A stretch of DNA of 64,000 bases from Singulisphaera sp. GP187 (GCA_945905925.1 CAMDQN010000013.1:1-64000); one strand, 5' to 3'; positions 46,998 through 56,363 are shown, numbered from the stretch's first letter. Notes: a model not told the origin generated them from the sequence alone. Numbers and translations: made by a program.

Positions 46998-48068
46998 TCA
47001 ATGATTCAAGAACTTCACGTCGCGGACGTTCTGCTCCGCGACGGAGCGCGTGATTTTCCCAGCACGTAGCAACAACCGCACCGACTCATCACACGTGTAC
47101 ATCCCTTCGTCGCGCCCGGTCAGGATGTAGTTGTCGATACTCTCCACTTTCCCGGTGCGGATCGCGCTCGCGATCGGGTGCGTGTTCCACATCACTTCCA
47201 GCGCCAAATGCCGCTTCTGCGTCTTCTGGATGCTTGGCAATAACCGCTGACTCACGATCGCACGCAAGCTCATCGCAAGCTGCGACCGCACTGCGGACTG
47301 TGCCTCGGAAGGGAACAGGTCCGGGAAGCGTGTTACCGCGCCCTTCGCATCGCGTGTGTGCAACGTGCTGAACACGAGGTGTCCTGTTTCGGCCGCGCTG
47401 AGCGCCATCTGCGCCGTCTCGCGGTCGCGGATTTCGCCCACCAGAATCACGTCGGGGTCTTGCCGTAAACCGTACTTCAAGCCGTCCGCGAACGAGAGCA
47501 CGTCGCTGCCAACTTCGCGCTGTGTGACGACCGAATTCGGTTCGCACGGGAATCGGTATTCGACCGGTTCTTCCACCGTGATGATGCGGTAGCCGCCAGC
47601 CTTGTTGAGCCGGTTCACGAGCATCGCGAGCGTCGTCGATTTGCCGGATCCTGTCGCGCCAGTGACGATCACCAAACCGTCGCGGACCGCGACCAGCCGG
47701 GCCGCGAGGTCACCGGGGAACCCGGCCCACGCGAGATCGGGGATCGTGTCGGGGATGACGCGGAAACACCCGCCGGTGTCGCCGCCCGCGAGGAACACGG
47801 TCGCGCGAAATCGCGCGGTCGTCCCCTCGACCGGGCACTCGAACGAGAAGTCCGCGTTCTTGGTTTCGTGGAGGCGCCGCGTCGCATCTTCCGGGCACGC
47901 GGAGAGCAGCAGCGGAAGAGTTTCGGCAGCGGTGAGCGGGGCTTCCGGGAGTTCGGAGAGATCACCGTGTAAGCGAATAACGGGCGGGTAGCCAGCGACG
48001 ACGTGTAGGTCGGAGGCACCGCCCTGGACCGCCCATTCGAGCCACTGACGGAGCTTCTCGGCGATCAT
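46998..48068 (-). CDS. pilT: Type IV pilus retraction-type ATPase PilT
   Basis: The product has 356 residues from the ATG at 48068, which has an AGGG ribosome binding site six bases before it; another ATG 12 bp upstream lacks one. It is a PilT/GspE-type ATPase: N-terminal PAS-like domain (QGGASDLHVVAGYPPVIRLHGDL), Walker A GATGSGKSTT, Asp box, Walker B DPDVILVGEIRDRETA and His box HLVFSTLHT. PilT powers retraction of type IV pili. No other pilus gene is adjacent, so it could act with pili encoded elsewhere. Downstream it converges on the exported paralogue B. Confidence 0.93.
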   Translation of the reverse strand: MIAEKLRQWLEWAVQGGASDLHVVAGYPPVIRLHGDLSELPEAPLTAAETLPLLLSACPEDATRRLHETKNADFSFECPVEGTTARFRATVFLAGGDTGGCFRVIPDTIPDLAWAGFPGDLAARLVAVRDGLVIVTGATGSGKSTTLAMLVNRLNKAGGYRIITVEEPVEYRFPCEPNSVVTQREVGSDVLSFADGLKYGLRQDPDVILVGEIRDRETAQMALSAAETGHLVFSTLHTRDAKGAVTRFPDLFPSEAQSAVRSQLAMSLRAIVSQRLLPSIQKTQKRHLALEVMWNTHPIASAIRTGKVESIDNYILTGRDEGMYTCDESVRLLLRAGKITRSVAEQNVRDVKFLNH

Positions 48069-48084
48069 AAGAACCCTCATTGCG

Positions 48085-48174
48085 GAGAAGGGGAGAAGGG
48101 GAGAAAGGGAGACGAAGCCATGGGCACTCCTGGCTTCATCTCCCTTTCTCCCCCTCACCCCTTCTCCCCTTCTC
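48085..48174. repeat. Purine-rich hairpin element upstream of pilT
   Basis: The arms 48085-48120 and 48132-48174 pair around an 11-base loop, with one five-base interruption in the right arm. The left arm is tandem GGGGAGAA-type units. It fills the gap between the PSCyt2/PSD1 stop and pilT. It may terminate the upstream gene and separates the two transcription units. Confidence 0.85.
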
Positions 48175-48181
48175 TTCCCCG

Positions 48182-51100
48182 TTAGTGGTTGAACAAGAAC
48201 GCCGGGTTGTTGATGAGCGCCCAGATCAGGTCTTGCGCGCCGAGCACGCGGGCATCTGAAGGCGGTGCGTTCGCGGCTGCCGCAGCCAGACGCGCGTGAT
48301 CCTTGTCTTGCGCGAGGTACATCTGACGGAGCGTATCCTTCTGTGCGGCGGTCCGCTGCTCGACTGGCGTTTCGAGGAGCGCGACTTGCGCCGGCGTTAG
48401 CACGCTCTGCAGTTTTGGGTTCGGGTCCGTCGTCACAGAGAACCGGAACTTCCCGACCAAGTGTTTGGTCCCGAATCGCTGGTCGAGCACTGCCGTGAAG
48501 AACACCCCGGCCGGGCCGCTCACCGGCTTCTCGAACTTGAACAGCGCCGCGTTGTCTTGACCGATCCGGCCCGCAGTGGCCCACCCGGTCGCGGGGTTCG
48601 CGTCCACTGCGAAAGCGGCCGGGAAGTTCGGCTGCGCGAAGATCTGGTCGAGCGCGGCCAGTTTGATCGCCACTGGGTTCGCGTCCGGTTTGTCGAGACC
48701 CTTGTAAGTGAGTCGGAACTCGTTCAGCACGAAGTTGCCGTTGTCCGAACGGCCTGGCCCCTTCATCGGCAGCGTCGGGTCGGCCAACACTTCGAGTTTG
48801 ATCGCGGTGATCGGCAGGTCCGTCTCCGTGAGTCCGTAAACGGTGTAGAGGTCGGTCTCGGGCACCTTCCCAGTGGCCAGGATCGAGCTGTCTTTGCCCA
48901 CCTTCAACACGGTGTCGGGCGTCTGAGCGTTCGCGCGCCGGATGTCGAGTACGGTCCACGCGGTCGGCTTTTGCGTCTTCAGTCCGGCTTCCCACGCTTT
49001 CTGCTTCGCGTCGAGCGTGAGCTTGTAGGCGTCGAAGGCCTCGACCTTCGGCTTGAACTCGGCCATCAGTTCCGCGTGATCGGCAGCGGCGGCGCGGATC
49101 GCCGTGATCGCGGCGGCCCGTTCCTTCGCGTTCGGCAGTCGGTTCAACACCGCGAGGTAGATTTCATCCGCGGCCTTGCTGTCGTCCTTCTCCGCCAACA
49201 CGAACTTGTTGAGCCGGTTGTTCGGGTCTTTGATAGCGTCGGCAACGATCGGGCCGTTCACCATTGCCAAGATTGGACCGAGGTTCAGCCCGGAGCCGCG
49301 TTCGCACTCGCAGGAGCTTTCGCGGACCGGCTTGTTGAAGAGATCGAGGAACCCGCCCGGCAGATCGACGTTGCTATCGAGGAGTTGCGCGGCGCGGGCA
49401 CCGAGCGGCAAACCCGGCAACCGCGTTTGCGAACCCGTGACGCGGTGGATGCTGTCGAACAACACTTCCGCCGGGAGCCGCCGCGCGAGCGCGTGCGAGT
49501 AGTTGATTTCGTCGTCCTTGTTCCACTTGTTCGTCGCGAGTGAGAGCTGATACGTGCGGCTCTTGCAGATGGTCTTGATGAGCTTCTGCGTGTCGAAGCC
49601 ACTCTGAATAAAGTCCGCCGTCATCTTGTCCAACAACTCTGGGTTCGTTGCCGGGTTACCGGCGCGGATGTCGTCCACCGGTTCGATGATGCCGACGCCG
49701 AGCAGGTAGCTCCATACGCGGTTGACATAACTCTTCGCGAAGTATTGGTTCTTCGGCGAGGTGATCCACTTCGCCACTTCGACACGGCGAGTCTCGCCCT
49801 GCGTCTGTTCGCCAACGACCGGGTACGGGAAACTCGCTTTCGCATCCAGGCTGGTGCGGTCGTGCTTGATCTCACCGGCCTTCAGATCGGTGATGACTTC
49901 AACCAGCGGCTTCGCACCCTCGACCGCCGTGCCGCCGAGCTTCTGCCCGCGGTACTTCGGGTCTTCGGTCCGACCCACCTGCGCGAAGTACGCGGCCAGA
50001 CTGAAGTATTGGTCTTGCGTCCACTTCTCGAACGGGTGGTCGTGGCACTTGTTGCAGTTGAACCGCACCGCGAGGAACAGTTGCGTGGTGTTCTCCATCA
50101 CTGCGTCGGCGGTGCGGAGCGTCTTGTAGTACGCGCCTGGCGGGTTCTCCACGTTAGACCCGGCCGCGGTGATGATCTGGTACGCGAACTTGTCGTAGGG
50201 CCGGTTCTCCGAGACTGCATCGCGGATCCATTTGCGGAACGCGGTCGCGCCCACATCACCGAGGAACTTGCGGTTCACCATGAGCATGTCGGCCCACTTG
50301 TTCGACCAGTGTTCAACGAAGCCCTCGCTGCCGACGAGCTTTTCAATCACGGCATCGCGCTTCGCCCGGTTCTCGCGCTTGTCTTCGGCGAACTCCCGCA
50401 CTTGATCGGAGGTCGGCGGCAGCCCGGTGAGATCCAAATACACGCGGCGCAGGAACGCGGCGTCGTCGGACAGATCGCTCGCTTGAACTTTCACCTTCTT
50501 CAACTTCGCATCAACGAGGTCGTCGATGGCGTTGTGAACGGGTCTGGGTTCCCACGCAAAACCGGACCGATCACCCATGATGACGATCGTGCTCGCGGCG
50601 TAGGCGCCCTCGTAGCGCGCGAGCATCGTCGTTTCGCCGCGACGGAGTGTCGTCGCCAGCCCGGCTTTGTCGATGGTCGCGCCTTCGGTGTTGCTGCTCT
50701 CGATGAAGGTTTCGGCGGTCACATCGCGAACGCGGCCGTCGGTGTAGGTCGCAATCGCGGCGAACTGCACCTTATCCCCAATGCGCCCGACAGTCGGGTT
50801 CTTCGGGAAGATTTCGAGCGACTTGACGCGGACCGCGTCGAGATCGAGTTTCACCCCCTGCGCGATCCACAGACGAACGAGTTCATAGTTCGGATCACCG
50901 GCGGTCATGGTGACGCCGCCCTGGTGCGGCACCGCGCCTGCTGGCTTCAACAACATGAGACTCTTCTCCGGCGCAGCCCGGTTGAAGCGGCGGCCTTCGA
51001 GGTCGTCGGTGAGCGCGCGGAAGTCGTAGATCGGGTCGTACCCACGGAGCGAGAGTTTGAAGCCGTTCTTGCCGGCCTGCGCGCCGTGACAGGTGCCCGC

Positions 51101-51508
51101 GTTGCACCCGAGTTTGCCGAGAACCGGTTGCACGTCGGTCACGAAACTGACCGGCCGATCTTCGGTGAATCGCTTCGCGCTGAACGGGATGTTGGCGTTC
51201 AGCCCCGCGAGTGACACCGCGATGTCACCGACGCCGTCGGCGGTCGGCCGCACAAGACCCACCGCGTTCACGGTCGCGGTCTTCGGCACGGTGATCTTCG
51301 CCATGCGAGTCGCATCGATGATGTCGCCGTTATCGAGCGTCGCGGTGACGAGCAACTGTGAGTACGCGAACGGTCCAGTGAGTTCGACCTTTGCGGGGTG
51401 AACGTCGAGTTTCGTGACCTTCGCTCCGTCGGGGAGTTTTTCTTGAGCGAAGGCCGGCAGCGCTACCGCGACCAACAGAGCAGCGGCGGCGTATCGGTAG
51501 AGTTTCAT
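48182..51508 (-). CDS. Planctomycete PSCyt2/PSD1 (DUF1549/DUF1553) protein
   Basis: The product has 1108 residues from the ATG at 51508; a longer frame to 51787 is rejected as it overlaps the neighbouring gene. A signal peptide spans 1-21. An Ig-like part is followed by a cytochrome-like LGCNAGTCHGAQAG motif (C-x4-C-H, not canonical CxxCH), a second Ig-like part, DUF1549 with FNCNKCHDHPFEKWTQDQY (a canonical CxxCH), and DUF1553 (ANGxxRRxVxxWxTxxxNxYF-like: RVEVAKWITSPKNQYFAKSYVNRVWSYL). A C-terminal unit of 200 residues is unassigned. Such proteins are thought to be periplasmic redox or sugar-linked enzymes of planctomycetes. It follows the WD40 gene. Confidence 0.92.
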   Translation of the reverse strand: MKLYRYAAAALLVAVALPAFAQEKLPDGAKVTKLDVHPAKVELTGPFAYSQLLVTATLDNGDIIDATRMAKITVPKTATVNAVGLVRPTADGVGDIAVSLAGLNANIPFSAKRFTEDRPVSFVTDVQPVLGKLGCNAGTCHGAQAGKNGFKLSLRGYDPIYDFRALTDDLEGRRFNRAAPEKSLMLLKPAGAVPHQGGVTMTAGDPNYELVRLWIAQGVKLDLDAVRVKSLEIFPKNPTVGRIGDKVQFAAIATYTDGRVRDVTAETFIESSNTEGATIDKAGLATTLRRGETTMLARYEGAYAASTIVIMGDRSGFAWEPRPVHNAIDDLVDAKLKKVKVQASDLSDDAAFLRRVYLDLTGLPPTSDQVREFAEDKRENRAKRDAVIEKLVGSEGFVEHWSNKWADMLMVNRKFLGDVGATAFRKWIRDAVSENRPYDKFAYQIITAAGSNVENPPGAYYKTLRTADAVMENTTQLFLAVRFNCNKCHDHPFEKWTQDQYFSLAAYFAQVGRTEDPKYRGQKLGGTAVEGAKPLVEVITDLKAGEIKHDRTSLDAKASFPYPVVGEQTQGETRRVEVAKWITSPKNQYFAKSYVNRVWSYLLGVGIIEPVDDIRAGNPATNPELLDKMTADFIQSGFDTQKLIKTICKSRTYQLSLATNKWNKDDEINYSHALARRLPAEVLFDSIHRVTGSQTRLPGLPLGARAAQLLDSNVDLPGGFLDLFNKPVRESSCECERGSGLNLGPILAMVNGPIVADAIKDPNNRLNKFVLAEKDDSKAADEIYLAVLNRLPNAKERAAAITAIRAAAADHAELMAEFKPKVEAFDAYKLTLDAKQKAWEAGLKTQKPTAWTVLDIRRANAQTPDTVLKVGKDSSILATGKVPETDLYTVYGLTETDLPITAIKLEVLADPTLPMKGPGRSDNGNFVLNEFRLTYKGLDKPDANPVAIKLAALDQIFAQPNFPAAFAVDANPATGWATAGRIGQDNAALFKFEKPVSGPAGVFFTAVLDQRFGTKHLVGKFRFSVTTDPNPKLQSVLTPAQVALLETPVEQRTAAQKDTLRQMYLAQDKDHARLAAAAANAPPSDARVLGAQDLIWALINNPAFLFNH

Positions 51509-51541
51509 GGAAGTAGTCTCGCGAATCTTGTTTGGTGTCCT

Positions 51542-51626
51542 GGCGAGCGGGGGGGCGTAAGCCCCCTGATTCTTCAGAAGTTGTTTGTTGCGCGTCGGAT
51601 CTGGGGGCCTTCCGCCCCCACTCGCC
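51542..51626. repeat. Imperfect hairpin element (GGCGAGCGGGGG family)
   Basis: The arms 51542-51566 and 51603-51626 pair with a few mismatches around a 36-nt loop. The ends match those of the element at 27881-27968. It lies between the WD40 and PSCyt2/PSD1 genes, inside a likely two-gene operon, so it would be part of the transcript. Confidence 0.8.
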
Positions 51627-51636
51627 TGCGCCGAGG

Positions 51637-53073
51637 TTACTTTTTCGGCAGCACAACGAAGCTGTGGAGCAACTTGCCGGTCGCGGGGTCGTGCAGCCAC
51701 ACGGTTCCGTCGAACCCGGCGGACGCGATCATCTTCCCCGCGGGGTGCCACGCGACCGCGTAGGTCGGGCCGGTCACCTTCTCGCACACCACCTTCGTGC
51801 CGGTGTTCGCGTCGTACACGCGAACCTCACCCTTCCCGTCCAGGCTGCTGACCGCGGCGAACTTGGTGCCCTCCGCGTTGAACGCCGCCGCAGAGATGCG
51901 ACCAGGCATCGCCTCGTATTCGCGGACCTTGTTCGAGTCGTCGCCGATCTCGCGTTTCACTTCACGGTGCATCTTGTAGAGCCGCGGCTTGCCGTCGGAC
52001 CCGGCAATGATGACCTCGTCGTAAACATTAGGTTTCGCGCCCGGTGTGTCAGCAGGGATCTTCTGCATCTTCTTTTCCTTCATCGGTCGGCGGTCCACGG
52101 CCATCAGCCCGCCTTTTAGCGCGCCCGGGGTGATGCTCGTGATGTTGTCCACGAACCGCTGCGTGCCAACCTCGGTGAGCTTCATACTCATGTCGCGCCC
52201 GACAGAGACGAGGTGCAACCCGTCTTGCGAGAACACGGTGCCCAACACCCAATCCGAGTGTGTGCCCATTTGAAGAATCTGTTTCCCATTGGTCGCGTCC
52301 ACCGCGCGAACGGTGTTGTCGGAGCAGCCGAACGCGAGCGCCTTGTTATCCGGCGACCAGCTCACGCCATAGAGCGTGTCGAACGTGACCGGCGCGGAGA
52401 CGAGGAGCTTTTCGGCTTCGGGGTTCCACACCTGAACCTCACCGAATCGCCCGGGCGCGCCGCCGACGGCCGCGAGCTTCTTACCGTCTGGCGAATACGC
52501 GATCGACTGCACACGCTCCGAAATGCCGATGAGTCGTGTCTTGAGCTGAAGTTCTGCCGTGTCGTAGAGCAGAATTTCGTGGTAGCCGGTCACCGCGAGC
52601 CGCGAACCGTCGCCGTTGAAGGTGAGTGCCGTCACGACGGGCGGTGCGGAATACTTCGGCGGGTTCGTGGCATCGACGACCACCGCCTTCGCGCTCGCGG
52701 GTGTATCATCCGTGGCGCCTTGCGTGATCCAATCAGTAATGAGCTTGATCTGGATCACGTTGAGCGGGTCGCGGTTCTTCGGCATTTCGGCTTTGCCGTT
52801 GGCGTGAACCTTGATCTGCTCGACGAGGTGACTCATCGCGGGCTTCCCCGCAACGACGCCGGCTTTCCCGCGTTCGCCGGGCTTGAGCAGGTCCGCGTGG
52901 GTGGTCATCACGTAGCCGCCGAGCGGCTTCGCAGGTTGGTGGCAGCCGTTGCAGTTCTGCTGGAAGATCGGCCGCACGTCTTTGTAGTAGCTCACCTTCG
53001 CCGGTTCTTCGGCGCGGGCGCCGAGCGGCAAAGCAGCAGCGGCGAGAGCAACGATCGCGTAACGAATCCGCAT
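51637..53073 (-). CDS. Exported WD40 protein with N-terminal haem-motif domain (PSCyt1-like)
   Basis: The 478-residue protein has a signal peptide (1-22, ending GARA). Residues 25-130 form a PSCyt1-type cytochrome c domain: SYYKDVRPIFQQNCNGCHQP with a CxxCH haem site at about 39-43, and the second ligand region MPKNRDPL. From about 145 to 475 there are WD40 repeats forming a propeller (VTALTFNGDGSRLAVTGY, VQSIAYSPDGKKLAAVGG, YGVSWSPDNKALAFGCSD, YAVAWHPAGKMIASAGFDG). It is encoded just upstream of the PSCyt2/PSD1 protein, a conserved planctomycete pairing. A periplasmic electron-transfer partnership is inferred. Confidence 0.93.
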   Translation of the reverse strand: MRIRYAIVALAAAALPLGARAEEPAKVSYYKDVRPIFQQNCNGCHQPAKPLGGYVMTTHADLLKPGERGKAGVVAGKPAMSHLVEQIKVHANGKAEMPKNRDPLNVIQIKLITDWITQGATDDTPASAKAVVVDATNPPKYSAPPVVTALTFNGDGSRLAVTGYHEILLYDTAELQLKTRLIGISERVQSIAYSPDGKKLAAVGGAPGRFGEVQVWNPEAEKLLVSAPVTFDTLYGVSWSPDNKALAFGCSDNTVRAVDATNGKQILQMGTHSDWVLGTVFSQDGLHLVSVGRDMSMKLTEVGTQRFVDNITSITPGALKGGLMAVDRRPMKEKKMQKIPADTPGAKPNVYDEVIIAGSDGKPRLYKMHREVKREIGDDSNKVREYEAMPGRISAAAFNAEGTKFAAVSSLDGKGEVRVYDANTGTKVVCEKVTGPTYAVAWHPAGKMIASAGFDGTVWLHDPATGKLLHSFVVLPKK

Positions 53074-53411
53074 GGAAGCGAACCTCGCGGGAGGGAGCGA
53101 ATCGGACCGGAGGTCGAAGTTGGGCAGGAAGATGTAGTGTAGCAGTCAGTAGGGCGAGCGTTCAACCGTTCCGTGCGAAATCTTCGCGGGCTTCGCGGCG
53201 TTGAGCAGAGACCGCAACTCACCGGCGCAGTATCGTAGCAGTTTCGCATACGCGCATAGGCGGCGCTTCGGGGTTGCGTCGGGCAGGTTCCGCGAGTTCG
53301 TGGTCCGCAGCAGGCCGAACCCGGCGCGACACCAGACCCGGCCGTGGGTTCGTTCTGTTGGTGGTGGCCGTTCGTGGCGGTAGCATGTTAAGAACCCGTC
53401 CAGCGGTCACC
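53074..53411. other. 338-bp divergent gap, nothing recognisable
   Basis: This stretch lies between the WD40 gene start and a small plus-strand gene. I see no RNA gene, palindrome or credible ORF in it. Promoters for both flanking units are expected here. Confidence 0.5.
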
Positions 53412-53609
53412 ATGAGCGAACCCGTTAGCCACTTGCTCAATCTCTTCGACGCGCTCGCGGAACCGGACAAGCAATCCGTGGTGGCCGAGATTCTCCGCCG
53501 CAGCCCGCAGGGTGAAGCCGACATCCCCGATGCCGGGTTTGACGCGCTCGCGGGGAAACTGTTCGCCGCGCTCGACGCCGAGGAAGACGGTCGTCGCGCG
53601 GGTCGTTGA
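53412..53609 (+). CDS. Small acidic protein, orphan antitoxin-like
   Basis: The product has 65 residues from the ATG at 53412. It is helical and acidic with a conserved-looking LLNLFDALAEPDKQSVVAEI block and a Leu/Asp-rich end (GKLFAALDAEEDG). Its size and pattern resemble addiction-module antitoxins of the short helical type that are frequent in Gemmata genomes. No toxin-like gene follows (the next gene is a DUF2459 protein), so it may be a solitary remnant or have another role. Assignment is by look only. Confidence 0.5.
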   Translation: MSEPVSHLLNLFDALAEPDKQSVVAEILRRSPQGEADIPDAGFDALAGKLFAALDAEEDGRRAGR

Positions 53610-53650
53610 CTTGAAGCCGTGCCCGCGTCGTCCCGTTTGGAGCCGACTAC

Positions 53651-54400
53651 ATGCCCGCCGAGCCGCCCTCCCCCGCCGACGCCCCCGCACCGACGCCTGC
53701 CCTCCCGCGCCGCACCCTCCGCGGGCGGATCTTTCGCGGCTTGCGACGGTGCGTCCGGGTTCTTCTCTACTTCCTCGTCCTCTTCGTCCTCGTCATTCTG
53801 GTCGGCCTCATCCCGGTCAATAACGGCTTCCAACCGACCGAGGACGGCGTGGAAATCACCGTCACCTCAACCGAAATCCACGCTGACTTCGTTTTGCCTA
53901 TGCGGAATGAGACGGTCGACTGGAGCAAACACCTTCTGCCGGGTGACTTCACGGGCGACGTCAGCGGTGCCACTCGTGTTGCGTTCGGCTGGGGCAACAA
54001 AGAGTTCTACATGGATACCCGGACTTGGGCCAACCTGAAGGCGGGGGCCGTGTTCCGCGCGATGTTCTGGCCGTCCCCGACCTGCATGCACGTCTTTCTG
54101 TGGGACGACAACATCGCCTTCCCCAACTCCCGGAAAACCAAAATCTCCCACGAACAGTATCGCCGCCTCGTCGAATACATCCAGGGCACCTTCCGCCGCG
54201 ACGAGAGCGGCCGTTTCATGTGCGTCAAAGGTCGGGGGTACGCCACGAACGACGCCTTCTACGAAGCGCACGGCTCCTACCACGTCCTCAACACCTGCAA
54301 CTGTTGGGTCGGCCAGGGGCTGAAGGTCGCCGGGGTCCAGACCGGTTGGTTCACCCCGCTCCCGAAGACGGTCAGCCTCTACATGCCCGCCGCGCGGTGA
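53651..54400 (+). CDS. DUF2459 membrane-anchored protein
   Basis: The 249-residue protein has a Pro-rich cytoplasmic N-terminus and one membrane segment (about residues 37-57, VLLYFLVLFVLVILVGLI). The rest is a DUF2459 (TIGR02117) domain: ITVTSTEIHADFVLP, VAFGWGNKEFYMDT and LNTCNCWVGQGLKVAG. The H-x-D...GWG...NC-W set is typical; its function is unknown, although a Cys/His peptidase-like site has been suggested by fold. It starts 42 bp after the small protein gene. No obvious partner in the neighbourhood. Confidence 0.85.
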   Translation: MPAEPPSPADAPAPTPALPRRTLRGRIFRGLRRCVRVLLYFLVLFVLVILVGLIPVNNGFQPTEDGVEITVTSTEIHADFVLPMRNETVDWSKHLLPGDFTGDVSGATRVAFGWGNKEFYMDTRTWANLKAGAVFRAMFWPSPTCMHVFLWDDNIAFPNSRKTKISHEQYRRLVEYIQGTFRRDESGRFMCVKGRGYATNDAFYEAHGSYHVLNTCNCWVGQGLKVAGVQTGWFTPLPKTVSLYMPAAR

Positions 54401-54501
54401 GCGTGTCGTTCCGCACTTCGGCTTGACGCGCTCGCGCCATTCTTGCGAACATTCGCGCGGGGGAAGGATTCTCACCCGGTCCAAGGACGGATGGGGTACG
54501 C

Positions 54502-55830
54502 ATGTCCAATTTGCTTTCGGCTCTCCTATCGCGCATCCAGAGCAACACTGCCACGGTCGGAATCATCGGCCTCGGGTACGTCGGGCTGCCACTGGCGCGC
54601 GCCTTCTCGAATGCCGGTTTCCGCGTCCTCGGCTTCGACATCGACACGCACAAGGTCGAGAAACTGAACGCCGGTAAGTCGTTCATCAAACAAATCCCCG
54701 ACGCGGTCGTCGCGGGGATGCGCGCCTCCGGCTTCGAGGCCACCGACCGCTTCGAGCGTCTCAACGAACCCGACGCGATCCTGATTTGCGTGCCCACTCC
54801 CCTCACCGAAGCGCGCGAGCCCGACCTCACCTACGTCGTCAACTCCGCGAACGCGATCGCGTGCCGACTGCGCGCGGGTCAACTTGTCATCCTCGAAAGC
54901 ACCACCTACCCGAGCACGACGCGCAACGTGATGCTGCCGGTTCTTGAGCGCACCGGTCTTGTCGCGGGGACGGACTTCTTCGTCGCGTTCAGCCCCGAGC
55001 GCGAAGACCCGGGCAACCCGACGCACTCCGTCACACACGTCCCGAAAGTGGTCGGTGGTCTCGACGACGCCAGTGGCGACGCGGCCTGTGCGCTATACTC
55101 CGCGATCGTGCCGAAAGTGGTTCGCGTCTCGACGCCGGAGGTCGCGGAGGCATGCAAGATTCTGGAGAACACGTACCGGGCAATCAACATCGCGCTCGTG
55201 AACGAAATGAAGGTGCTGTACGATCGCATGGGCATCGACGTGTGGGAAGTGATCGACGCGGCCAAAACCAAGCCGTTCGGCTTCCAGGCATTTTACCCCG
55301 GGCCCGGTCTCGGCGGTCACTGCATTCCTCTTGACCCATTCTACCTGAGTTGGATAGCACGGCACCACGGCATGACGACGCGGTTCATCGAACTCGCGGG
55401 TGAGGTGAACACCGCAATGCCCGCTTACGTCATCACGAAGGTAACCGACGCGCTCAACGACGCCGGCAAAGCCGTTCGCGGGAGTAAGATCGCGATCCTC
55501 GGCATGGCGTACAAGAAAGACATCGACGACCCGCGGGAATCGCCGAGCTTCGAGCTCCTCGACCTTCTTCTGAAGAAGGGCGCGAGCGTCAGTTACAACG
55601 ACCCGCACATCCCGACGCTGCCGCGAATGCGGCACTGGCCGCATCTCGAACCGATGACGAGCGCCGCTCTAAGTCCGGAGTACCTCAGCGAGCAAGACTG
55701 CGTGCTCATCGCCACCGATCACACCGCTTACGACTACCAGTTCATCGTGAAGAACAGCCGGCTCGTGATCGACACGCGGAATGCGACCAAGCCCGTCACC
55801 GCGGGCCGTGAGAAGATCGTGCGGGCATAG
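54502..55830 (+). CDS. UDP-N-acetylglucosamine 6-dehydrogenase family (WbpA-like)
   Basis: The 442-residue protein is a nucleotide-sugar dehydrogenase. It has the NAD motif GIIGLGYVGLPLA (20-32), the middle-domain EVAEACKILENTYRAINIALVNE, and the catalytic cysteine C274 in GLGGHCIPLDPFYL. The C-terminal domain shows ILGMAYKKDIDDPRESPS. This order matches the WbpA/WbpO group, which oxidises UDP-GlcNAc or UDP-GalNAc to the uronic acid in surface polysaccharide synthesis; UDP-glucose dehydrogenase is the alternative. No glycosyltransferase genes are adjacent. Confidence 0.92.
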   Translation: MSNLLSALLSRIQSNTATVGIIGLGYVGLPLARAFSNAGFRVLGFDIDTHKVEKLNAGKSFIKQIPDAVVAGMRASGFEATDRFERLNEPDAILICVPTPLTEAREPDLTYVVNSANAIACRLRAGQLVILESTTYPSTTRNVMLPVLERTGLVAGTDFFVAFSPEREDPGNPTHSVTHVPKVVGGLDDASGDAACALYSAIVPKVVRVSTPEVAEACKILENTYRAINIALVNEMKVLYDRMGIDVWEVIDAAKTKPFGFQAFYPGPGLGGHCIPLDPFYLSWIARHHGMTTRFIELAGEVNTAMPAYVITKVTDALNDAGKAVRGSKIAILGMAYKKDIDDPRESPSFELLDLLLKKGASVSYNDPHIPTLPRMRHWPHLEPMTSAALSPEYLSEQDCVLIATDHTAYDYQFIVKNSRLVIDTRNATKPVTAGREKIVRA

Positions 55831-55928
55831 AAAAAGTGCTGAGTAATGGGTGATGCGTGATCAGGAAGACGGTAGACTCGGGCAGCACGTGTCGAGGTTG
55901 TCACTCATCACTCCGCGACTGGTGAAAC

Positions 55929-56315
55929 ATGTACCGCGCGTTCGGCCTACTCTCGCCCGACACGGACTTCAACCTCGACGAATCGCTCGCGCGGATGACG
56001 GAGAAGTTCCCGGGCTTCACGGTCGCGCGTGACGGCGACCGGATCAACGTGAGCAAAGGCGAGTGGTGGATCTCACTCGCAGTCGTCGCGGGCGCGCACA
56101 TCCAGAAGGAAACGGAAGGGCTGATCGGGCACTTGGCGGGTGTGGAACCTGCCGAGGCCGAGGCGCTCGTGGCGTCCGACCGCCGCGTCGAGGTGTGGAC
56201 CGACGTGCCCGACCCATTCATGGAGCACTTCAACGACTATCTATTCGTCGTGGAGGTGTTGAAGTCATTTACCGGGTTGCTCGCGGTTGATCCGAACGAA
56301 CCGGGTGTGCTGTAG
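55929..56315 (+). CDS. Hypothetical 128-residue protein
   Basis: The product has 128 residues and no signal peptide or membrane segment. Landmarks are SPDTDFNLDESLARMTEKFPGFTVARDGDRI and LAVVAGAHIQKETEGL, suggesting a small alpha/beta cytosolic domain. I do not recognise the family. It starts 98 bp after the dehydrogenase, and the gap holds GAGTGATGAGTA-like repeat units seen also before cmk. The short distance (48 bp) to the LRR gene suggests cotranscription. Confidence 0.7.
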   Translation: MYRAFGLLSPDTDFNLDESLARMTEKFPGFTVARDGDRINVSKGEWWISLAVVAGAHIQKETEGLIGHLAGVEPAEAEALVASDRRVEVWTDVPDPFMEHFNDYLFVVEVLKSFTGLLAVDPNEPGVL

Positions 56316-56363
56316 CGACTCGCGCCTTGCCCCGCGAACCGGTACGTCTGCTATCATGTGAGC

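Noticed and set aside
48085-48174. CRISPR-like array
   Set aside because: The units are tandem purine runs without spacers of constant length; no other part of the window shows spaced direct repeats.
46998-48995. 665-residue version of PilT
   Set aside because: The extra N-terminus is antisense to the PSCyt2/PSD1 gene and crosses a hairpin; PilT homology starts at 48068.
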